Made by a program: the position numbers and the translations under genes. From Candidatus Poribacteria bacterium (GTDB taxonomy: Bacteria > Poribacteria > WGA-4E > WGA-3G), in the NCBI GenBank assembly GCA_009841255.1, contig VXMD01000055.1, positions 1 to 64,000 of the forward strand: a stretch of 64,000 nucleotides of DNA, given 5' to 3'. A model generated the notes under the pieces. The model had not been told where the DNA came from. It did no database searches and saw only the letters and a list, made by a program, of their open reading frames with translations. This document shows positions 53,574 to 62,497 of the stretch, one piece after another. Position 1 is the first letter of the stretch; each line of letters begins with the position of its first letter.

Positions 53574-54644
53574 ATGTTCGCAAAATACAGGTATTTGCAA
53601 TGGGTTTCTATCCTCTTATTTGTTGTTGTGTCTAATAGTTTTGCTGGGGGTTGGAAACAGGTAACCGAGTTACCAATATGGAGAATGGGGGATGCCCCTG
53701 CTGTTGTCAAGGGTAAAATTTATCTCATCGGTGGTTTCGACCACCATAAAAATTTAGGCGGGCGCGCACCTGCGCTTTCGACAGTAGATGTCTACGACAC
53801 ACAGATGAACACATGGCACACCGCTGCAAATATGCCGACACCGCGGGTTGCACCCCAAACCGCAGTCTTTTCCAACGAAATCTATGTGTTTGGGGGGTAT
53901 GATCGTAAGGGACCCCGGGGGGCATTTAGATATAAAAACAACGTTGAGATGTATAACCCTGGCACCGATACATGGGTCAAGAAACGGAATATGCCAACGC
54001 TTCGTGAGGGTTTCACCACCGCGGTCGTTAATGGAAAGATATACGTCATCGGTGGAAGAATTCACAAAAACAAACTGGGCGCGGGAGTCGCTACAGGTCT
54101 TGTTGAGGTCTACGATCCGTTGACCAATAGATGGCAGAAGCGCGCAGACATGCCGACAGAACGAGGCGAGACCGATGCTGTCGTTATAGACGGTAAAATT
54201 TATGTTCTTGGCGGTTATACGTGGCGGATGGTCCCCGGCCTTGCCGAACGTTTTGTTACACGTATTGAAGAATATAATCCGAAAACCGACAAATGGCGTA
54301 AACTCCCTGACATGCCAATGTTCAAAGGTTGGTTCGCAACCGTTGCTGTTGATAATGAAATTTATACATTAGGGGGTATGAATCTGGAGCATCATAGGGT
54401 TGCGTACATCAGCGATGTTGATGTTTACAATCCAACAGTTGGCAAATGGCGCAAAGTAGAATCAATGACACTCCTAAAAGGGACAACGGCAGTGGTTGTG
54501 AAGGGGACAATCTATGCCTTAGGTGGTGTCATAGGAGGCGGAAGATTTTCGCCAATCGTTGAAGCGTATGATACCGGTTTTCTGGCGGTTGACCCCAGAG
54601 ATAAACTGCTAATACATTGGGGAAAATTGAAAAAATCCGATTAA
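53574..54644 (+). CDS. Secreted Kelch-repeat protein 2
   Basis: 356 residues. Signal peptide (WVSILLFVVVSNSFAG), then six Kelch blades, each with GKIYVIGG-like and W-x-x-x-x-D-M-P motifs (e.g. GKIYVLGGYTWRM, NRWQKRADMPTERGETDAV). Tail: DKLLIHWGKLKKSD. GGAG lies 6 nt from ATG 53574 (an adjacent ATG at 53571 is also possible). The stop codon touches the leader of the sigma-Kelch gene; this pair is likely one operon under promoter element 3. A G6 run encodes one FGG motif (53892-53897). Confidence 0.85.
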   Translation: MFAKYRYLQWVSILLFVVVSNSFAGGWKQVTELPIWRMGDAPAVVKGKIYLIGGFDHHKNLGGRAPALSTVDVYDTQMNTWHTAANMPTPRVAPQTAVFSNEIYVFGGYDRKGPRGAFRYKNNVEMYNPGTDTWVKKRNMPTLREGFTTAVVNGKIYVIGGRIHKNKLGAGVATGLVEVYDPLTNRWQKRADMPTERGETDAVVIDGKIYVLGGYTWRMVPGLAERFVTRIEEYNPKTDKWRKLPDMPMFKGWFATVAVDNEIYTLGGMNLEHHRVAYISDVDVYNPTVGKWRKVESMTLLKGTTAVVVKGTIYALGGVIGGGRFSPIVEAYDTGFLAVDPRDKLLIHWGKLKKSD

Positions 54645-54686
54645 GTGGAGATAGCTAAATTTGCTCGCGCACCGTGGAGGATTCTG

Positions 54687-56540
54687 ATGGTAACAGACGA
54701 TGTTCAACTCATTCGTAGAATTTTGTCAGACGATGACGAGGCGTTTAGCATCTTGGTCCAAAAGTACCAAAAGAGTGTTCATGCGCTTGTGTGGCGGAAA
54801 GTTAACGACTTTCACTATGCCGAGGAAATTACGCAAGATACCTTCCTGCAAGCATACAAGAAACTCTCGACCCTCAAAAATCCCAACCAATTTGCCGGGT
54901 GGCTCTATGTCATTGCGAATCGGCTTTGCATTAATTGGCTCCAACGCCACAAACCTGCGATGCAATCGTTGGAGGACACACCTATGGAAGAAATAGAGGA
55001 ATCCGCTTACAATCACTACGCCGCGGAACAGCGTGAAGCCGAAGGTACCAAATATCGCTATGAAATCGTCCAAAAACTCCTGTCTAAACTACCGGAGAGT
55101 GAACGCACAGTCGTGACCCTCTACTACCTCGGTGAAATGACGGCGAAGGAGATTAGCAAATTCTTAGGTGTCTCGGTAAACACGATTACCAGTCGACTGC
55201 GGCGGGCACGAGAGCGTTTGCAGAAGGACCAAGAACGCTTGGTTCAAGAAGTGCTCGGCGGCGTGCAGTTATCCAGCAACCTTACCGAAAACATCATGCG
55301 ACAAATCGCCGACGTGAAACCGATACCGCCACCGGTTGCAAAACCCCTGCTCCCGTGGGGTGCTTTCGGTATCGCGACGCTTCTGGTTGCTTTGCTGTTA
55401 GGGGCGACCGGTCAATACCTCGTCCGCTTCCAGAGACCCTACAGTTTCGATGCGGTTTCCGAACCCACGATTGAAATTATTGACACTTTCATCGTTCTCG
55501 ATGTCGATTCAAAACCCGACCTACGAAACCAAGTCGGACGCGCGACTTCCGCCGATAAAAACGTCGGGGCAGGACTGCAGGCTTCCGAGACGCGCACGGT
55601 ATCCGATACACAAGGAAATTCTCTTAGATTTTCTACAGCACAGTGGACGCAGAAAGCGGACATGCCAACAGTCCGGGCTAACTTTGCTACCGCAGTTGTG
55701 GATGGAGAAATATTCGCAATAGGGGGCCAAATTCGGGCCGAAACGGACGAATTTGGGGAATTGGCTCTTTCAAAGGTAGAAATGTACGACCCAGAAACCG
55801 ATACATGGGAACGAAAGGCGGATATGCCGACAGCTCGGTCTGCTGCATCTACCTCGGTTGTGGATGGGAAAATCTATGCCATTGGTGGAGAAGAAGTAGA
55901 GAAAATTAAGGTCTATAAGGGTTGGGTGAACAAGATTAAAAATCTGCCAACCGTAGAAATGTATGATCCGTCGACGGACACGTGGACGCAGAAAGCAGAT
56001 ATGCCGACAGCTCGGTCTTACTTTTCTACCTCGGTTATGGATGGGAAAATCTATGCCATTGGTGGCACATCAATTTTTAATGAACAGTACCGGTTGGAAA
56101 CTGTGGAGGTATATGATCCGTCAACGGATATATGGACAAAAGCCAGAGATATGAACCAAGCACGTTCTTGTGCCGCGCTCAGTGTTGTGAATGGAGAAAT
56201 TTATGCTATGGGTGGATGGGGATTGTCCAAGATTCAGGACCAGCCAGATCCGATTCTTTCCAGTGTTGAAGTTTTCAATCTAAAAATGAATCAATGGCAG
56301 GAAAGAACAGGGATGGTCGCCCCGAAAACGAGTCACACATCGAGTGTAATCGATGGCAAAATCTATGTCATGGGGGGTTACTTTCGAGAAGGTGAGGAAT
56401 ATAAGACCCTCTCAACGATTGAAATCTACGATCCCGCAACCGACCATTGGACCCAAGAGCCGGACATGCTGATTGGAAGATCCGGACATACGACTGAAGT
56501 CATAGAGGGGCAAATTTATATTTTCGGGGGGGGACAGTAA
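54687..56540 (+). CDS. ECF-type sigma factor fused through a TM helix to a Kelch propeller (sigma1)
   Basis: 617 residues. Sigma-70 region 2 (about 8-85: DDEAFSILVQKYQKSVHAL ... YAEEITQDTFLQAYKKL ... FAGWLYVIANRLCINWL) and region 4 (about 133-180: LPESERTVVTLYYLGEMTAKEI ... SRLRRARERL). Then PIPPPVAKPLLPWGAFG leads into a hydrophobic helix (about 228-248), a linker, and a Kelch domain from about residue 325 (GEIFAIGG, GKIYAIGG). The sigma part would be cytoplasmic and the propeller outside. ATG 54687 has GGAGG 6 nt upstream. A G8 run (56526-56533) causes the stop; with G7 the frame continues to 56625 (DSNNFYKGLTSVEVYDPRTV...STGKL). Confidence 0.85.
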   Translation: MVTDDVQLIRRILSDDDEAFSILVQKYQKSVHALVWRKVNDFHYAEEITQDTFLQAYKKLSTLKNPNQFAGWLYVIANRLCINWLQRHKPAMQSLEDTPMEEIEESAYNHYAAEQREAEGTKYRYEIVQKLLSKLPESERTVVTLYYLGEMTAKEISKFLGVSVNTITSRLRRARERLQKDQERLVQEVLGGVQLSSNLTENIMRQIADVKPIPPPVAKPLLPWGAFGIATLLVALLLGATGQYLVRFQRPYSFDAVSEPTIEIIDTFIVLDVDSKPDLRNQVGRATSADKNVGAGLQASETRTVSDTQGNSLRFSTAQWTQKADMPTVRANFATAVVDGEIFAIGGQIRAETDEFGELALSKVEMYDPETDTWERKADMPTARSAASTSVVDGKIYAIGGEEVEKIKVYKGWVNKIKNLPTVEMYDPSTDTWTQKADMPTARSYFSTSVMDGKIYAIGGTSIFNEQYRLETVEVYDPSTDIWTKARDMNQARSCAALSVVNGEIYAMGGWGLSKIQDQPDPILSSVEVFNLKMNQWQERTGMVAPKTSHTSSVIDGKIYVMGGYFREGEEYKTLSTIEIYDPATDHWTQEPDMLIGRSGHTTEVIEGQIYIFGGGQ

Positions 56541-56731
56541 CAACTTTTATAAGGGGCTTACGAGTGTCGAAGTTTACGACCCAAGAACAGTTTCCCAGCG
56601 CGCCAATTCAACAGGAAAGCTGTGAAAACAGTGCGAACCTATTAAAATCGGATTTACGCATTTCCCTTTAAAGTCCCCCTGATAAAGAGGATTAGGGGTT
56701 TCCATTGGCAACTAACCACTGTTTTTCCGCT

Positions 56732-56760
56732 GGCGAGGTTTCTAACCTCGCCTTTTCTGT
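56732..56760 (+). terminator. REP-derived intrinsic terminator
   Basis: GGCGAGGTT-TCT-AACCTCGCC makes a 9-bp stem followed by TTTTCTGTT. It lies 100 nt after the end of the sigma1 frame. The rest of 56541-56825 shows only the frameshifted tail (to 56625) and no further gene. Confidence 0.75.
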
Positions 56761-56825
56761 TACGATCTCTCGATCGCGCCCTTGAATTTTCTTGTGGTCG
56801 GATTAAAACTCAAATTTCTCCTACC

Positions 56826-56874
56826 GTTTTCAAATTATGCACCCTTTCCGTCCCTAAAGTGTGTCTTTAATAAT
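56826..56874 (+). promoter_or_regulatory. Conserved promoter-like element, copy 4 (protease-sigma2)
   Basis: ATTATGCAC (56834-56842), 18 nt, GTGTCTTTAATAAT (56861-56874). The start of the protease-TPR gene is 48 nt further. Confidence 0.65.
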
Positions 56875-56921
56875 AGGGGAATGTAATCACAACAATATTT
56901 AAGATAAAAGAGCATATTCGG

Positions 56922-58775
56922 ATGAAATTGTCTCACAAAACGTTAGTGTTAGTCGGATGCTTAGCACTCGGTTTCCTGTTGTCCGATTCTCAAGGGCTTG
57001 TACTGCAGGACACGCTGATCGACGAAAGCGCTACATCGTTGAACCGTCATCGACAAACTGTGCGAATCGGAAAAGCCGCTACGGTGATCCTAATTGTTAA
57101 CGCCGTTGATGGGACAATCGGCAATGGCAGCGGTTTCTTCATTCAACCGGATCTGATTGTCACCAATATCCATGTCCTCGCTGGTATTCGTGGTGAGTCC
57201 TATACTTGGGAGATAAGAGCGGTTAACCAACCGACGCAATATACGATCACAGGTGTTGTGGCGAGCGATCCGGAGCATGATCTGGTTATCTTAAAGGTCG
57301 AAGGTAAAGCAACAGAGGTTCTCCAACTTGGGGATAGTGATACAGTAAAACTTGGCGAAAAGGTTATCGCCGTAGGCACCCACGGAAGCATCCATAAGGA
57401 TGCCCTGGGTAAAGTCATAGAAGGCACAGTAAGCCGGATCACCGACGATTTCTTCCGCGTGAAAACCACACTCCTTCCCGGATACAGTGGCGGTCCGGTT
57501 CTGAATAGCAACGGAAAAGTGATAGGGATTTGTGCGGAGGGAGGCGAAAGTAAGAGTTCAGGATCTGTTATCCCTTCAAGTCATCTCAGCGCATTGCTTA
57601 AAAATAAATCTGAGCAAGAAAAATCTTCCGAAGAATGGCGAGAGGAACCTATGATACGTGCCTATGCGCTCGCCAATCGAGGCGATGCAGAGAAGGTCCT
57701 GGGAAGTACTAAGGATGCCATTGCGGCTTACGACGCGGCTATACGCCTAATGCCGGATTTTGCGACTGCTTATGCCAAACGCGGATCCGCAAAATATAAT
57801 TTAGGAGACTATAAGGGGTCTATCAAAGACCACAACGCAGCCATTGGCATGGGACTCGATTATGCGGCTGCCTACGTAAATCGTGGTGTTGCAAAAAGGA
57901 ACTTGCGAGACTATAAAGGTGCCATCCAAGACTATAATACCGCAATTCGCCTTGATCCGGAGCATGTTGAAGCTTATATTAACCGCGGAAATGCAAAGTC
58001 GGATTTGGGAAATTATGAAACGGCGATTGAAGACTACAGTACGGCAATTCGTCTAAAACCGAAAGGCATTATGCTTCCGCTCGCCTATGTTAGACGAGCC
58101 AGCGCGAAATCAGACGCAGGGGACAATAAAGGAACTGTCACAGATTATGACGAAGCGGTCCGCCTGAAGCCAAGCAACCTTGGTATCCTTACCATCGCCT
58201 ATCTCAACCGCGGACGCGCAAAGTTTGATTTAGGAGACACGAAGCGGGCCATTGAAGACTACAATGAAGTTATTCGTCTAAAACCAAAGAATGCGGTTCT
58301 CGCTAGGGCATACGTCCATCGTGCTAACGCAAAGTCTAAATTGAACGACAATCAGGGTGCCATCAAAGATCACGATAAAGCGGTCCGTCTTGTCCCAGAG
58401 GACATTGACTTTGTCGCACATGTCTACGGCAGGCGAGCCGCTGTGAAATTGAAACTAACTGACAACAAGGGCGCGATTGAAGATTGTGACGCGGCGATCC
58501 TGCTTGACCCTGGTCTCGCTGAAGTTTACAAAACCCGAGGCGAGGCAAGATCGAACTTGGGGAATCATAGTGGTGCTACCGAGGACTATGATGCAGCAGT
58601 TCAGCTCAGACCTGATTATGCCGAAGCCTACTATAAACGCGGGTGTGCAAAGGTTGAAATAGGGAACGCCTTGGAAGCAAAGGTGGATCTCCGAACCGCG
58701 TTGAAACTTGCGAAGTGGGAGAGCGATCAAGCTCTCAAGGCGGGCATTGAGGAAAAACTTCGTCTTTTGAAATGA
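56922..58775 (+). CDS. HtrA-like serine protease-TPR protein
   Basis: 617 residues. Signal peptide (LVLVGCLALGFLLSDSQG), a trypsin-like domain (about 45-225) with H in IVTNIHVLAG, D in DPEHDLVILK and S in LLPGYSGGPVLN, then about ten TPR units (about 245-610), such as AYAKRGSAKYNLGDYKGSIK and DYNTAIRLDPEHVEAYINRG. No PDZ domain. Catalytic triad complete, so probably an active periplasmic protease with a TPR substrate-binding array. It is encoded 56 nt before sigma2 and could process its partner; this is inferred. The signal-peptide region has no lipobox. Confidence 0.85.
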   Translation: MKLSHKTLVLVGCLALGFLLSDSQGLVLQDTLIDESATSLNRHRQTVRIGKAATVILIVNAVDGTIGNGSGFFIQPDLIVTNIHVLAGIRGESYTWEIRAVNQPTQYTITGVVASDPEHDLVILKVEGKATEVLQLGDSDTVKLGEKVIAVGTHGSIHKDALGKVIEGTVSRITDDFFRVKTTLLPGYSGGPVLNSNGKVIGICAEGGESKSSGSVIPSSHLSALLKNKSEQEKSSEEWREEPMIRAYALANRGDAEKVLGSTKDAIAAYDAAIRLMPDFATAYAKRGSAKYNLGDYKGSIKDHNAAIGMGLDYAAAYVNRGVAKRNLRDYKGAIQDYNTAIRLDPEHVEAYINRGNAKSDLGNYETAIEDYSTAIRLKPKGIMLPLAYVRRASAKSDAGDNKGTVTDYDEAVRLKPSNLGILTIAYLNRGRAKFDLGDTKRAIEDYNEVIRLKPKNAVLARAYVHRANAKSKLNDNQGAIKDHDKAVRLVPEDIDFVAHVYGRRAAVKLKLTDNKGAIEDCDAAILLDPGLAEVYKTRGEARSNLGNHSGATEDYDAAVQLRPDYAEAYYKRGCAKVEIGNALEAKVDLRTALKLAKWESDQALKAGIEEKLRLLK

Positions 58776-58831
58776 ATTATGGTAACATGTAAAGCGCAAC
58801 CAAGTCTGTTCGCACATCATGGAGGATCCTG

Positions 58832-61800
58832 ATGATAGAAAACGAGGTCCAACTAATTCAAAAAGTTCTATCAGGCGACGATGAGGCATTTGGTGTCTTG
58901 GTCGAAAAATATCGAAAGGGTGTTCATGCACTCGTATGGCGGAAGATTGGTGATTTTCACTATGCTGAAGAAATTACGCAAGACGTTTTCCTCCAAGTAT
59001 ACAAGAAACTTGGGACCCTCAAAAACCCCAATCAGTTTGCCGGATGGCTGTATGTCATTGTAAATCGACTTTGCATTAATTGGCTCAACAGACACAAGCC
59101 TACGACGCAATCACTCGAGGCAACAAGTATAAAAGAGATAGAGGAATTTTCTTATGCCTGTTATGTTTCCGAGCAACGCGAAACAGAAGCCCTTGAGCAT
59201 CGGGATGCAATCGTTAGAAAATTGCTGGAGAAACTCCCGGAGAGCGAACGCACAGTGGTGACGCTCTACTATCTCGGCGAGATGACAACAAAGGAGATCG
59301 GCAAATTCCTGGGTGTATCCGTGAACACAATTAAGAGCCGACTCCGCCGGGCGCGGAAACGCTTGCTGGATGACCAAGAATTCTTAGTTAAAAAAATTCT
59401 CGGCGGTGTACAGTTATCGGAAAATCTAACAAGCCATATCATGCGACAGATCGCCGACCTGAAACCGACACCACCCCCGGTTGCGAAACCCATGCTCCCG
59501 TGGGTTGCTTTTGGCACTGCCATCCTTCTGTTCGCTCTGCTGTTAGGCGCAAGTCATCCCTACCTCACCCGTTTTCAACACCCGTATAGTTTCGAGGCAG
59601 AATCCGAGCCGACCATTGAAATCATTGATGTGGCTGTTACGCTTAATATTGATTCAAAACCGAATGTCCGGAATCAGATTGGAAGTGCCGTGTCCCCGGG
59701 TAAAAGCAATAGGGCGGGTTTACAGTTTCCTGACGCGCATTTGACAACCGCTATGGAAGCGGATGTCCCCGCTAAATTCTCTACAGCGCAGTGGGCACAG
59801 GCAAGCGGGCCCCAAGGAACCCCAATCTTTGACACCTTTGCTGCGTCTGATGGCACACTCTATGTCAATACACAAACGGGCATCTACAGATCGACAGCGA
59901 ATGCTCCTATTTGGACGCGCATCAACACAGATATCCCAACGCCTGGGGGCTATATGTCTATGGCAGAGCATAATGGCATTCTCTATATCGTCTCTGCTGA
60001 TGAAATTTTCGCTTCGAGCAATAATGGCGAGACATGGAACATTCTTTGTCTTCGGCCAAAGGGACGTCGTCTTGTTGGACTGATAGTCGCCGATGCACCG
60101 CAAATCACCGGTTCGCGAACAGGCATTACAATGTATCTTGCGTTTCGAGATAAAGGCCTCTTCCGATTTACGGATGCCGGCACACAATGGGACTCGCTTA
60201 ACGACGGGTTGTCAGGCAAACGTATTCACGCAGTGGCGGAAATCGGAAACACCGTATTTGCTGGCACAAACGCCGGACTCTACCGTCTCAACGCAGAACG
60301 GTGGGAACAGGTGCCAGTGGAAACCTTCAAAACTCCACAATCTTTTGAAGACAAGACACTTGCTAACACAGCCAGCGGGTTCTATCTCCCCAACGCAGAA
60401 CGGTGGGAACAGGTGCCGATGCCATTCTCCAATGCTATCCATTTTCTGAAGGTCTTTGAAAACAACCTCTATGTTGGAGTGGGTTCGGCTAACTCTGTAT
60501 GGCACTCAACTGAAATGAAAGCGCGGATCAGCGCGAATCCAAACGCTCACCACAGTTCGATTTTTCACTCAGATGACTTGGGTGAATCATGGACGGAGAT
60601 AACACCTAAAGGTGGATCCCTCTTTTTTACTGGATCTGGTATGGAGTTTTGGGTAGCTGGTGAGACGCTTATCGCACAGGGTACTGAGCAATTCCGTTCA
60701 ACGGATGCGGGGAAAACGTGGACCAAACTTGGCGTTAACACGCGCGCCTTGACGGGTCCTAATTCGCGACATATAGGTGTGAACGGAAAAATTTTTTATG
60801 TCGTTGGCACGAACGGGATTTATCGAACAATTGACGCTGGTGAATCGTGGCACCCATTTATGGATGGGATCATAGGGACGAGCATAGGAAGTTTGGTGGC
60901 ATTCAACAACCAACTTTATGCGTATACCTACCCCGACATTGTCCAATCCACCGATGCCGGGGAATCGTGGAAAAGCATTCTGATGGATTCCAAATCGACA
61001 GGGAAAAAACAGTCTCCCGCTAAATTCTCCTCTAATTCAAACTTGGTGGTCGCAGAAGGAACCCTTTATGGGATCGCGGATGAAGACGAGAATCTGCGTA
61101 TCTACCGGTTATCTACGGATACCAATGTATTTGTTCCAATTCAAGGAATACCTGCTTTTTACAAAGAAATGCTGTCCACCGAATTGTGGAAATCTGTTGC
61201 AGAGGCAAAACTCTCGTTACCTGATGAAACGAGAATGGATCCTAACTTGGTAAAGGCATTGCGCGGTACTGTAACCCAAGCGATAACCGGTGGATTCGCA
61301 ATGAGTAATGGGACGTTCTATACAGAATACCAGCGAGTGCTTTTCAAATGGAAACCCGGCGATTCAGAATGGATAAATACGGGATTGATAGACCTCGCCG
61401 AACAGTCAAGACCCACGTCTTGGAGAAGAGGGTTCAGATTGGCGGTTTCAGGGAAGGCTGTCTACGTGGGAAAACGGGATGGCAAGTTGTTTCAATCACT
61501 TGACGAAGGGAATAGTTGGAGAGACATCACATCAATCCTTCCGCTCCGCTTTACCTACTTCAAAGAGATAGTTTTTGCGGGATCAACGATCTACGTCGCA
61601 ACGGACGAAGGCGTTTTGGCTTCACAGAACGGCGAACACTGGCGCGTGCTCACCGATGAAATAGGTGTCCGTCCCGTTATAGATAGACTCACTGTCCATC
61701 ATACCAACGTTTATGGTGCCGGTGATGCCGGGGTCTATCGTTTAGATGACCATAGAAGATGGCATCAGATTTCCTCAAGTGTTCCAGATAACGTGAGCTC

Positions 61801-61882
61801 TCTTGTGGTTAGTAATGACAAACTTTACATTGCCACCCAGCAAGGCAAAATGTTTCACATTCCCCTTGAAAAACCACAGTAG
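58832..61882 (+). CDS. ECF-type sigma factor fused through a TM helix to a BNR-like propeller (sigma2)
   Basis: 1016 residues. Regions 2 and 4 closely resemble sigma1 (YAEEITQDVFLQVYKKLGTL; LPESERTVVTLYYLGEMTTK), and so do the linker (PTPPPVAKPMLPWVAFG) and TM helix (about 226-246). From about residue 310 on, the ectodomain differs: repeated sialidase/Ycf48-like blades (GIYRSTANAPIWTRIN, STDAGKTWTKLG, TIDAGESWHPFMDG) form one or two large propellers. An internal duplication, NAERWEQVPV/NAERWEQVPM, is visible. GGAGG precedes ATG 58832. Second gene of the protease operon. Confidence 0.85.
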   Translation: MIENEVQLIQKVLSGDDEAFGVLVEKYRKGVHALVWRKIGDFHYAEEITQDVFLQVYKKLGTLKNPNQFAGWLYVIVNRLCINWLNRHKPTTQSLEATSIKEIEEFSYACYVSEQRETEALEHRDAIVRKLLEKLPESERTVVTLYYLGEMTTKEIGKFLGVSVNTIKSRLRRARKRLLDDQEFLVKKILGGVQLSENLTSHIMRQIADLKPTPPPVAKPMLPWVAFGTAILLFALLLGASHPYLTRFQHPYSFEAESEPTIEIIDVAVTLNIDSKPNVRNQIGSAVSPGKSNRAGLQFPDAHLTTAMEADVPAKFSTAQWAQASGPQGTPIFDTFAASDGTLYVNTQTGIYRSTANAPIWTRINTDIPTPGGYMSMAEHNGILYIVSADEIFASSNNGETWNILCLRPKGRRLVGLIVADAPQITGSRTGITMYLAFRDKGLFRFTDAGTQWDSLNDGLSGKRIHAVAEIGNTVFAGTNAGLYRLNAERWEQVPVETFKTPQSFEDKTLANTASGFYLPNAERWEQVPMPFSNAIHFLKVFENNLYVGVGSANSVWHSTEMKARISANPNAHHSSIFHSDDLGESWTEITPKGGSLFFTGSGMEFWVAGETLIAQGTEQFRSTDAGKTWTKLGVNTRALTGPNSRHIGVNGKIFYVVGTNGIYRTIDAGESWHPFMDGIIGTSIGSLVAFNNQLYAYTYPDIVQSTDAGESWKSILMDSKSTGKKQSPAKFSSNSNLVVAEGTLYGIADEDENLRIYRLSTDTNVFVPIQGIPAFYKEMLSTELWKSVAEAKLSLPDETRMDPNLVKALRGTVTQAITGGFAMSNGTFYTEYQRVLFKWKPGDSEWINTGLIDLAEQSRPTSWRRGFRLAVSGKAVYVGKRDGKLFQSLDEGNSWRDITSILPLRFTYFKEIVFAGSTIYVATDEGVLASQNGEHWRVLTDEIGVRPVIDRLTVHHTNVYGAGDAGVYRLDDHRRWHQISSSVPDNVSSLVVSNDKLYIATQQGKMFHIPLEKPQ

Positions 61883-62054
61883 ATGCGATTTCCTGAGGGA
61901 AACACCCCAGCAAAAACACCGCATCAAATATCTCCATCTGTGCTGTCACGAGTTCTGAATCCTCTGATAAGGAGAGCTAATGGATTCCCCCTCTGACGGT
62001 TGATCGCGCTGTTTTCCCACCGGTGTGGTTTCTTGGGGAAACCCGCAGAAATAC

Positions 62055-62084
62055 CGGATTTAGTCTGGGGTTAGACTAAATCCG
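62055..62084. terminator. Perfect 12-bp stem-loop after sigma2
   Basis: CGGATTTAGTCT, loop GGGGTT, AGACTAAATCCG; followed by TTCCTTGTATTATATT. Probably ends the protease-sigma2 transcript. The surrounding 61883-62180 shows remnants of the dispersed repeat (ACACCCCAGCAAAAACACCG) but no gene. Confidence 0.65.
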
Positions 62085-62180
62085 TTCCTTGTATTATATT
62101 GCAAAAACCCCTATCAAAAACACCTCGCCTTTTTCTTTGCAGTCCCCACTGTGTTAAATTAAAATTCAAATTTCCACGAC

Positions 62181-62229
62181 TTTTTTCAAATTATGCAAGT
62201 ATTCTCCGAAAAATTGTGTCTTTAGTAAT
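62181..62229 (+). promoter_or_regulatory. Conserved promoter-like element, copy 5
   Basis: ATTATGCA (62190-62197) and GTGTCTTTAGTAAT (62216-62229); the spacing is one nt shorter than in copies 1-4. It lies about 270 nt before the ABC permease and 16 nt before a small open frame. Confidence 0.55.
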
Positions 62230-62244
62230 TGGAAGACATCGTGT

Positions 62245-62382
62245 ATGACATTCGGGTGGGTTTACGCTTTGAATACCACGTGTTACACACTTTGGAATGA
62301 AGTGCGTAAACAACGTCTCCCTGAAGACCCTTACGGTGATGTTACGAGTATAGGTAACACCAACAGCATTTTCATGGAATAG
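62245..62382 (+). CDS. Possible small ORF behind promoter element 5
   Basis: A 45-codon frame: MTFGWVYALNTTCYTLWNEV, then RKQRLPEDPYGDVTSIGNTN and SIFME. GGAAG lies 9 nt upstream of the ATG. No family is recognised. The aromatic N-terminal half and its position right behind the element are the only support; it may equally be a non-coding leader. Confidence 0.25.
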   Translation: MTFGWVYALNTTCYTLWNEVRKQRLPEDPYGDVTSIGNTNSIFME

Positions 62383-62497
62383 GACGGATAGCTGCTGGAT
62401 CCGCCTGGGAACCTTTCAAAAACTGCGGTGTGTTATTGGAGAGAAAATCGGACAGAAATCTTCACCCTATACCAATCAATTTAATGGAGAGACTTTA

